Origin: Rhodobacteraceae bacterium UBA2553
GTDB lineage: Bacteria; Pseudomonadota; Alphaproteobacteria; Rhodobacterales; Rhodobacteraceae
Reading direction: 5' to 3'
Assembly (NCBI GenBank): GCA_002340515.1
Contig: DDMF01000004.1
Span: 329 to 6,439, forward strand
DNA length: 6,111 nucleotides
Numbering within the stretch: position 1 is the stretch's first letter; the number at the start of each line of letters is the position of its first letter. A program made the position numbers and the translations under genes. This document shows, one piece after another, positions 1 through 5,135 of this stretch. The notes below the pieces were generated by a model. That model was given only the letters and a program-made list of their open reading frames with translations, made no database searches and was not told the origin of the DNA.

Positions 1-647
1 ACGCCCATGTCATGGGTGATCAGGATCAACGCCATGCCTTCGGTTTTTTGCAGGTCAATCAAAAGATCAAGGATCTGCGCCTGAATGGTCACATCAAGCG
101 CCGTTGTGGGTTCATCCGCAATCAGCAGTTTGGGTTTACATGCAAGCGCCATGGCGATCATCACACGCTGGCTCATTCCGCCCGACAATTGGTGCGGGAA
201 GGCGGACAGGCGCTTGGCCGGATCGGGAATGCCGACCTGATCCATCAGCTCAACCGCGCGAGCTTGCCGTTCCGCACGGTTCAGAGGGGTATGCTGGCGC
301 AGCACCTCTTTGATCTGGCGCCCCACGGTGTAGCAGGGGTTCAGCGACGACATCGGTTCCTGAAAAATCATCGACACGTCTTTGCCGATGATTTTGCGCC
401 GGTCGCGGGCGGACATTTTCAACAGGTCTTGCCCGTCAAATTCCATTTTTTCGGCGGTGATATTGGCGGTCCAGGGCAAAAGCCCCATCATCGCCAACAT
501 CGACACGGATTTACCGGATCCACTTTCGCCCACGATGGCGCGAAGGTCCCCCGCCTCGACGGTCATATCCACGCTGTCCACGGCCCGGAACGGACCGTTT
601 GCGGTGCGGAACTCTACGGTGAGGTTTTTTATCTCTAAAAGGCTCAT
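1..647 (-). CDS. dppD: Dipeptide ABC transporter ATP-binding protein DppD (3' end beyond window)
   Basis: This is a cytoplasmic ATPase subunit that would power dipeptide import with a second ATPase (DppF) through the DppB/DppC channel. The visible 215 residues contain the whole ABC core: Walker A GESGSGKS at 40-47, Q-loop Gln96 in IFQEPMSSLNP, signature LSGGM at 154-158, Walker B LLIADEP at 174-180, D-loop TTALD at 181-185, and switch His212 in LITHDMG. The spacing and the SSLNP motif are typical of the OppD/DppD branch. The family's C-terminal oligopeptide-transporter extension, usually another 100 or so residues, lies off the left edge. The ATG at 647 follows the dppC stop by 3 nt, with a GGAG Shine-Dalgarno at 655-658 inside dppC, so the genes are probably translationally coupled. 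The gene looks intact as far as it goes. DppD versus OppD naming rests mainly on the neighbouring dppABC genes. Confidence 0.93.
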   Translation of the reverse strand, partial: MSLLEIKNLTVEFRTANGPFRAVDSVDMTVEAGDLRAIVGESGSGKSVSMLAMMGLLPWTANITAEKMEFDGQDLLKMSARDRRKIIGKDVSMIFQEPMSSLNPCYTVGRQIKEVLRQHTPLNRAERQARAVELMDQVGIPDPAKRLSAFPHQLSGGMSQRVMIAMALACKPKLLIADEPTTALDVTIQAQILDLLIDLQKTEGMALILITHDMG

Positions 648-650
648 GCG

Positions 651-1544
651 TCAGCTCCGCTTTAGTTTCGGATCAAGCGCGTCGCGCAGACCGTCACCCA
701 TAAGGTTGATGGCAAGAACGGCGATCAGGATACAGAGGCCCGGCATGGTTACAACCCACCACGCGCGCAGGATAAATTCACGCGATTCCGCAAGCATCGT
801 GCCCCATTCTGGTGTGGGCGGCTGGGCCCCCATGCCAAGAAAGCCAAGCGCCGCTGCGTCCAAAATAGCGGAGGAAAACGACAGGGCGGCTTGCACAATG
901 ATCGGCGCCAAACAGTTGGGCAACACGGTGACAAACATGGTGCGCAAGCGCCCAGCCCCGGCCACGCGACCGGCGGTCACATAGTCTTTCGTGCGCTCTG
1001 ACAACACGGCGGCACGCGTCAGGCGCACGAAATGCGGCTGAAGCACCAAGGCAATCGCAATCATCGCATTGATCAGTGACGGCCCAAGAATGGCCACCAG
1101 CACAAGCGCCAGCAAAAGCGATGGGAAGGACAGGATGATGTCCATCAGACGCATGATCAGCGTGTCCACCCATTTTGGCGCAAACCCGGCAATCACGCCG
1201 ATGATCACGCCAAAGAACGATGCAATCGACACAACAATCACACCGATGAAGAATGAGAACCGCGCGCCGAACAGCAAACGTGACAGCATATCACGGCCAA
1301 GGGGATCAGTGCCCAAAAGGAACTCAGTTGATCCGCCGTCTTGCCAAAACGGGGGCTGCAACAGGTGGTCGCGGAACTGTTCATTTGGCGTATAGGGGGC
1401 CAAAAGCGGGGCGATCAAGGCAACGATGAAAAACGCCGCAAAGATATACATGCCAACGACGGCACCCCGGTTTTCGCGGAAATAGCTCCAGAACTCGCGC
1501 AGCGGGCCGGGAGGTTCGGGCAGATTGGTTGATGTATCGGTCAT
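651..1544 (-). CDS. dppC: Dipeptide ABC transporter permease DppC
   Basis: This inner-membrane permease pairs with DppB to form the transport channel. The protein is 297 residues, the usual length for DppC/OppC. It has a polar N-terminus with a Pro-rich stretch, a first membrane segment at about 29-49, the subfamily motif LGTDPLGRD at 77-85 in the first periplasmic loop, and further hydrophobic segments at about 97-121, 139-171, 212-236 and 266-284. The EAA-type cytoplasmic loop that docks on the ATPases runs from about 187 to 210 (DYVTAGRVAGAGRLRTMF...LPN). The ATG at 1544 lies 3 nt after the dppB stop and has AGAAAGGG at 1552-1559 about 7 nt upstream, which supports this start. It sits in the dppB-dppC-dppD run and appears complete. 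Closely related OppC/nickel/glutathione permeases share the fold, so substrate identity is inferred from the binding protein. Confidence 0.95.
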   Translation of the reverse strand: MTDTSTNLPEPPGPLREFWSYFRENRGAVVGMYIFAAFFIVALIAPLLAPYTPNEQFRDHLLQPPFWQDGGSTEFLLGTDPLGRDMLSRLLFGARFSFFIGVIVVSIASFFGVIIGVIAGFAPKWVDTLIMRLMDIILSFPSLLLALVLVAILGPSLINAMIAIALVLQPHFVRLTRAAVLSERTKDYVTAGRVAGAGRLRTMFVTVLPNCLAPIIVQAALSFSSAILDAAALGFLGMGAQPPTPEWGTMLAESREFILRAWWVVTMPGLCILIAVLAINLMGDGLRDALDPKLKRS

Positions 1545-1547
1545 CCT

Positions 1548-2555
1548 TTAGCCCTTTCTGATCTTGGGGTTGATCCAGCCGTAAAGCACGTCAACGGTAA
1601 GGTTCACGATCATAATGATCGACGCAATCATAAGCAGACCGCCTTGAACGACCTGATAGTCGCGGCGGAAGATGCTATCGACCATCCACTTGCCGATGCC
1701 CGGCCAGCTGAAGATCGTTTCGGTCAGGATCGCGCCGGCCATAAGTGTGCCGATCGACAGGCCAATCACGGTGATCACCGGGATCATGGCGTTCCTAAGC
1801 GCGTGTTGACCGTTGACCTTAAGCGGCGACAGACCTTTGGCACGCGCGGTACGCACGTAATCTTCGCCGAGCACTTCGAGCATCGCGGATCGCGTTTGGC
1901 GGGCGATAATGGCCAGCGGAATGGTCGCCAGAACAATTGTCGGCAGGATCAAGTGCCGCACGGCCGACAGGAACGCACCTTTTTGCCCCGACAAAAGACT
2001 GTCGATCAGCATAAAGCCGGTGACATTGTCGAAGAAGAACATGAAGGAAATCCGCCCCGACACTGGCGTCCATCCAAGACCGGATGAGAACACGATGATC
2101 AAAAGGAGCGCCCACCAGAAAATTGGCATCGAATAGCCAACCAAAGCAGTGGTCATCAGCGCCTGATCAAAGAATTTTCCCCGGTTCACGGCGGCAATCA
2201 CACCCGCTGGAATGCCAAGGGCAACCGAAAGGATGATTGCGCAAAGCGACAGTTCGACTGTTGCAGGGAAGAGCGCAAAGAACTCGGTCACAACCGGTTT
2301 CTTGGTCACGAAAGACGTGCCCAGATCGCCCTGCAGCACGCCGCCGAGGTAATCGATGTATTGGCGCCAGATGGGCTGATCAAAGCCGAATTGTTTGATC
2401 AGTTCGGCATAACGCTCTTCTCCGACGCCACGTTCCCCTGCCAAAAGCAGGATCGGGTCACCGGGGAGAAGGCGGATGAAAACAAAAGAGACAATCGTGA
2501 CACCAATGAAGGTGGGCACAAAAGTCAGCAATCTGCGCAGCAGAAAAGACAGCAT
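1548..2555 (-). CDS. dppB: Dipeptide ABC transporter permease DppB
   Basis: This inner-membrane permease is the partner of DppC. From the ATG at 2555 the protein has 335 residues, close to the usual DppB length. It begins MLSFLLRRLLTFVPTFIGVT, the canonical family N-terminus with an arginine pair before the first membrane helix (about 9-30), followed by LLPGDP. Further hydrophobic segments lie at about 97-122, 133-158, 202-218, 256-279 and 305-325. The GWTPVSGR motif (161-168) and VTGFMLIDSLLSG (178-190) are typical of the DppB branch. The EAA loop is at about 232-259 (DYVRTARAKGLSPLKV...LRNAMIP). The frame stays open to a GTG at 2591, adding 12 residues (MPAPASLPRAIH), but that GTG lies in the loop of a GC-rich hairpin and the extra residues do not resemble the family. 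No strong Shine-Dalgarno precedes either start; only a weak GCGAG lies upstream of 2555. Confidence 0.94.
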   Translation of the reverse strand: MLSFLLRRLLTFVPTFIGVTIVSFVFIRLLPGDPILLLAGERGVGEERYAELIKQFGFDQPIWRQYIDYLGGVLQGDLGTSFVTKKPVVTEFFALFPATVELSLCAIILSVALGIPAGVIAAVNRGKFFDQALMTTALVGYSMPIFWWALLLIIVFSSGLGWTPVSGRISFMFFFDNVTGFMLIDSLLSGQKGAFLSAVRHLILPTIVLATIPLAIIARQTRSAMLEVLGEDYVRTARAKGLSPLKVNGQHALRNAMIPVITVIGLSIGTLMAGAILTETIFSWPGIGKWMVDSIFRRDYQVVQGGLLMIASIIMIVNLTVDVLYGWINPKIRKG

Positions 2556-2580
2556 GTGGATGGCTCGCGGTAAACTGGCT

Positions 2581-2607
2581 GGGGCGGGCACATGATGCGC
2601 CCGCCCC
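2581..2607 (-). repeat. GC-rich intercistronic hairpin between dppA and dppB
   Basis: GGGGCGGGC at 2581-2589 and GCCCGCCCC at 2599-2607 form a perfect 9-bp inverted repeat around a 9-nt loop. In the operon transcript it lies 23 nt after the dppA stop and about 25 nt before the dppB ATG. The sequence after the stem in the transcript is AGCCAGTTTACC, with no U-run, so it is not a standard intrinsic terminator. By analogy with intercistronic hairpins in other binding-protein operons, it may stabilise the upstream dppA message or cause partial termination, giving more binding protein than permease. The structure is seen directly; the role is inferred. Confidence 0.75.
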
Positions 2608-2613
2608 TGTTTG

Positions 2614-2628
2614 AGGTCATGGTGACCT
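2614..2628 (-). repeat. Small inverted repeat just after the dppA stop
   Basis: AGGTCA (2614-2619) and TGACCT (2623-2628) are perfect 6-bp arms with a 3-nt loop, starting 2 nt after the dppA stop codon in the transcript. With the stronger stem at 2581-2607 it makes a tandem hairpin pair that fills most of the dppA-dppB gap. It could also be a protein-binding dyad in DNA, but its placement in a short intercistronic gap favours an RNA role. It is short enough that chance remains possible. Confidence 0.45.
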
Positions 2629-2630
2629 GC

Positions 2631-4223
2631 TTATTTCAGGCTAACACCGTAGAAGATGTGACCGCCCAATGGGTCGATCTTATAGCCTTGCACCTCGTTG
2701 CGCAGTGGCATGTGAACGATCGAGTGAGCGATGGTTGCCCATGGCGCTTGCTCTTTGAACACAACCTGAGCTTCTTCATAAAGCGCGGTCCGTTTCGCGG
2801 GATCAGATTCCTGCTTGGCAGCATCGATCAGCTTTTGGAAAGGCTCGTGGCACCATTGTGCACGGTTCGAACCACCAACACCGTCACAGCCGAGAAGAAC
2901 GGCCAGGAAGTTGTCGGGATCGCCGTTGTCACCGGTCCAACCCAGAAGCACAGCACCGTCACGGTCTTTGTCTTTCGAACGCGACAGGTATTCACCCCAT
3001 TCGTAAGACACAACCTCAGCCTTGACGCCAACTTTGCCGAAATCCTCTTGGATCAGCTCAGCCATACGGCGGGCATTTGGGTTGTATGGACGCTGAACAG
3101 GCATGGCCCAGATCTTCATCTCAAGATCAGATACACCAGCGGCATCCAGCATGGCTTTCGCTTTTACCGGATCATACATGTCATCCTGAACCGCATCATT
3201 ATACGACCAGATTGTTGGTGGGATCGGGTTTTTGGCGATTTGACCAGCACCCTGGAACACAACGTCGATGATCGCTTGTTTGTTCATCGCCATGTTCAGC
3301 GCTTTACGCACTTCGGGATTGTCAAACGGTGCAACCATGGAATTGTAGGCCAGATAGCCCACGTTCAGGCCTTCTTGCTCGGTCAGGTTGATGTCTGCAT
3401 CCGCACGCATGGCTTCAACATCAGCCGGGTTTGGATAAGGCATCACGTGGCATTCGCCCGCTTTCAGCTTTTGATAGCGAACGGCCGCATCAGGTGTGAT
3501 CGCAAAGATCAGATTGTCCACATCCGCTTTGCCGCGGAAAAAGTCAGGGTTCGCCGCATAACGGACAACCGCGTCTTTTTGGTATCCAACAAATTGGAAC
3601 GGACCCGTGCCAACCGGCATTTGGTTCACGTTCTCAGGGGTGCCAGCCGCCAGCATAGCGTCTGCATATTCCTTGGACACAACAGATGCGAAATCCATGG
3701 CCAGGTTGGCGATCATTGGCGCCTCTGGGCGGTTCAGAACGAATTTCACTGTCAGGTCGTCAACTTTCACGATCTCTTTGATCAGCGAAGGCATCGACAT
3801 GCCGTTGTAATATTCCCAAGTGCCGCCGGACACTTTGTTGAAGGGGTTGGCTTCGTCGCCCTGACGCTCAAACGTAAAGATCACGTCGTCTGCGTTCATG
3901 TCACGGGTTGGCGTGAAATATTCGGTGGTGTGGAATTTCACACCGGGACGCAGGTGGAATGTGTATTCCAGACCGTCCTCTGAAACGTCCCAGCTTTCGG
4001 CCAGACCAGGGATGACATTGGTGGTGCCAGTGTCAAATTCAGCCAAGCGGCTGTAGATCGCTTTTGACGACGCATCAAAGGTGGTGCCCGATGTATAAAG
4101 CGCGGCGTCAAACCCTTCGGGTGATCCTTCCGAGCAATAGACAAGGGTTCCATCGGCCATAGCAGTCGATGCGGTCAGCATCGCAGCAGCAGCAACGCTG
4201 GCCAGCTTAAAGTGTTTTTTCAT
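2631..4223 (-). CDS. dppA: Periplasmic dipeptide-binding protein DppA (SBP family 5)
   Basis: This is the periplasmic receptor that captures ligand and delivers it to DppBC. The 530-residue precursor starts with a Sec signal peptide: Lys-rich MKKHFK, an Ala-rich core, and cleavage expected after Ala23 (STAMA/DG). The mature N-terminus LVYCSEGSPEGFD, followed by YTSGTTFDASS, closely matches the DppA branch. The conserved C-terminal part is also recognisable: MPVQRPYNPN around 375-383, GWTGDNGDPDNF at 428-439 and KIDPLGGHIFYGVSL at the end. Arg378 and Asp432 sit in the motifs that in E. coli DppA bind the peptide carboxylate and ammonium groups. Cysteines 30, 258, 446 and 458 correspond by position to the two E. 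coli disulfides. The gene is first in the operon, with a strong Shine-Dalgarno, and divergent from the GntR regulator. Some homologues bind haem, aminolevulinate or other amino compounds, so the exact ligand is open. Confidence 0.96.
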   Translation of the reverse strand: MKKHFKLASVAAAAMLTASTAMADGTLVYCSEGSPEGFDAALYTSGTTFDASSKAIYSRLAEFDTGTTNVIPGLAESWDVSEDGLEYTFHLRPGVKFHTTEYFTPTRDMNADDVIFTFERQGDEANPFNKVSGGTWEYYNGMSMPSLIKEIVKVDDLTVKFVLNRPEAPMIANLAMDFASVVSKEYADAMLAAGTPENVNQMPVGTGPFQFVGYQKDAVVRYAANPDFFRGKADVDNLIFAITPDAAVRYQKLKAGECHVMPYPNPADVEAMRADADINLTEQEGLNVGYLAYNSMVAPFDNPEVRKALNMAMNKQAIIDVVFQGAGQIAKNPIPPTIWSYNDAVQDDMYDPVKAKAMLDAAGVSDLEMKIWAMPVQRPYNPNARRMAELIQEDFGKVGVKAEVVSYEWGEYLSRSKDKDRDGAVLLGWTGDNGDPDNFLAVLLGCDGVGGSNRAQWCHEPFQKLIDAAKQESDPAKRTALYEEAQVVFKEQAPWATIAHSIVHMPLRNEVQGYKIDPLGGHIFYGVSLK

Positions 4224-4226
4224 GAT

Positions 4227-4234
4227 ATCCTCCC
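4227..4234 (-). promoter_or_regulatory. Strong ribosome binding site of dppA
   Basis: The transcript reads GGGAGGAT, 3 to 4 nt before the ATG at 4223, with GGGAGG itself 5 nt from the start. It is the best Shine-Dalgarno in the window and fixes the dppA start. The contrast with the weak site of dppB fits high expression of the binding protein. Confidence 0.85.
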
Positions 4235-4301
4235 AATCATGTCTTCACGCCTTTTTGGCGCGGAATGGGGGCAGCTTATGATGGGGATTGCAGCAAATCA
4301 A

Positions 4302-4317
4302 CACTGATATATCAGCA
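4302..4317. promoter_or_regulatory. Putative operator 1 (dppA side), CACTGATATATCAGCA
   Basis: The inner 12 bases (CTGATATATCAG, 4304-4315) are a perfect palindrome. The site shares the 11-mer CACTGATATAT with a second palindrome at 4451-4466, and the combined symmetric consensus is CACTGATATATCAGTG (14 of 16 matched here). It lies about 80-95 nt upstream of the dppA start, where it would overlap a likely transcription start or an extended -10-like TGATATAT. Its size and symmetry suit a dimeric GntR-family protein, and such a gene is adjacent. Repression of dppA in the absence of inducer is the likely role (inference). Confidence 0.7.
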
Positions 4318-4321
4318 AAAT

Positions 4322-4350
4322 ATTTGACGCGTTAACAATACGTTACACAA
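4322..4350 (-). promoter_or_regulatory. Possible dppA promoter
   Basis: On the minus strand TTGTGT (4345-4350) and TCAAAT (4322-4327) are spaced by 17 nt and match the sigma-70 consensus at 3 and 4 of 6 positions. Transcription would start near 4315, inside operator 1, giving a leader of about 90 nt. An alternative is that the TGATATAT of operator 1 itself acts as an extended -10. Neither is strong, so the placement is tentative. The leader also contains a small CGCC/GGCG stem with a 5-nt loop at 4248-4260 of unknown significance. Confidence 0.3.
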
Positions 4351-4450
4351 TTTGTTATCGCCATCATCACAAATATTGATCATTTGGTAAACTGCAAAGC
4401 CGGCGCCGACTCGCTTGACCAAAGGTAAACATCTTCCCGAACTGGCCGCT

Positions 4451-4466
4451 CACTGATATATAAGTG
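4451..4466. promoter_or_regulatory. Putative operator 2 (regulator side), CACTGATATATAAGTG
   Basis: This 16-bp palindrome has outer arms CACT/AGTG and a central ATATAT, with one mismatched pair. It matches 15 of 16 positions of the consensus shared with operator 1, and the two centres are 149 bp apart, about 14 helical turns. It ends 24 nt before the ATG of the GntR-family gene and covers the best -10-like element there, as expected for autorepression. A looped complex with operator 1 is possible given the near-integral turn spacing, but that is speculation. Confidence 0.7.
4454..4464 (+). promoter_or_regulatory. Possible extended -10 of the GntR-family gene
   Basis: The stretch TGATATATAAG contains an extended -10 pattern (TG, one base, TATATA at 4457-4462) and also TATAAG at 4459-4464, 5 of 6 to the consensus. 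No convincing -35 stands 16-18 nt upstream; TTGACC at 4415-4420 is too far away. Transcription would begin near 4469-4471, leaving a leader of about 20 nt. The element is completely inside operator 2, so bound regulator would block it. Confidence 0.35.
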
Positions 4467-4490
4467 TCAAATCAGTTCAGCGAGTCGCCC

Positions 4491-5129
4491 ATGACACAGC
4501 CCCCCAATCTCGCGACGCAAGCCTATCTTGCCATCGAAGAACGCATTGTCACCCTGCAACTTGAACCCGGATCCATCATCTCGGAGCGCAAGTTGATTGA
4601 GGTCACAAAAATGAGCCGCACCCCCCTGCGCGAGGCCATGCAACGCCTGTCTTGGGAAGGATTGATTGAGGTCCGCCCACGTTCTGGCATCAAAATCGCA
4701 GACATCCGCGCCGAAGATTGTTCCAAGGTGATCGAGCTGCGCAAAGTGTTGGAACCCCGCCTTGCCCGCGCCGCCGCCCGCTTTGCCACTCCGCGCCAAT
4801 TGGAAGACGTGCGGATCAGCAAAGAGATGATGCGCGACAGCCTGCCAGACTTGAATGCAGAACTTTATCTAAAGGCCGACAAAGCCTTTGATCAGGCCAT
4901 GACATCCGCTTGCGAAAACCAATATCTGAACAACATTCTTGGCCCGTTACAAACCCACGCGCGCCGGTTTTGGTATCGCTATTTTTCGCGCGACAGCATG
5001 AAACGGTTGGGCGAGGGGCATATCGCCGTGATGGATGCGGTGTTGGCCCGCGAAGATGTGCGCGCGTTTCAGGCGATGGAAACCATGATGGGGGTGATGG
5101 CCATTCAAGCGCAGGCGCTGAAAGACTAG
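4491..5129 (+). CDS. GntR-family transcriptional regulator, FCD-type (FadR subfamily)
   Basis: This is a likely DNA-binding repressor of the divergent dpp operon and of itself. From the ATG at 4491 the protein has 212 residues. An N-terminal winged helix-turn-helix spans about 8-70, with the family motifs LEPGSIISERKLIEVTKMSRTPLREA followed by LSWEGLIEVRPRSGIKI. A C-terminal all-helical FCD-like effector domain covers about 75-205. FCD proteins usually carry a metal site made of Asp plus three His. Here Asp130 and His177 (GEGHIAV) are present, but the expected DxxFH reads DKAFD (Asp134), and the last His position appears to be Met199, so metal binding is probably altered or lost. An in-frame GTG at 4464 would add 9 residues but lies inside operator 2 and the -10, so 4491 is preferred, although its Shine-Dalgarno is weak (AGCGAG). 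The ligand is unknown; a dipeptide-derived amino acid or proline derivative is plausible from context. Confidence 0.9.
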   Translation: MTQPPNLATQAYLAIEERIVTLQLEPGSIISERKLIEVTKMSRTPLREAMQRLSWEGLIEVRPRSGIKIADIRAEDCSKVIELRKVLEPRLARAAARFATPRQLEDVRISKEMMRDSLPDLNAELYLKADKAFDQAMTSACENQYLNNILGPLQTHARRFWYRYFSRDSMKRLGEGHIAVMDAVLAREDVRAFQAMETMMGVMAIQAQALKD

Positions 5130-5135
5130 CCGCCG

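Noticed and set aside
12..984. Plus-strand open frames opposite dppD and dppC
   Set aside because: The minus strand encodes intact ABC ATPase and permease motifs over the same bases; the plus-strand translations are low-complexity shadows.
2581..2607. Rho-independent terminator ending the operon after dppA
   Set aside because: No U-run follows the stem in the transcript direction, and dppB, dppC and dppD follow in tight order on the same strand, so full termination is unlikely.
2592..3983. A 463-codon plus-strand open frame opposite dppA
   Set aside because: It is entirely antisense to a clearly conserved DppA coding sequence, rich in His, Arg and Val as expected for a shadow frame, with no recognisable domain.
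4248..4260. CGCC-TTTTT-GGCG as a terminator or riboswitch element in the dppA leader
   Set aside because: The stem is only 4 bp with an A-rich loop in the transcript, and nothing else in the short leader resembles a known riboswitch.
4386..4430. Direct repeat GGTAAAC at 4386-4392 and 4424-4430
   Set aside because: It is only 7 bases in an AT-rich spacer with a 38-bp offset and no symmetry; chance is a sufficient explanation.
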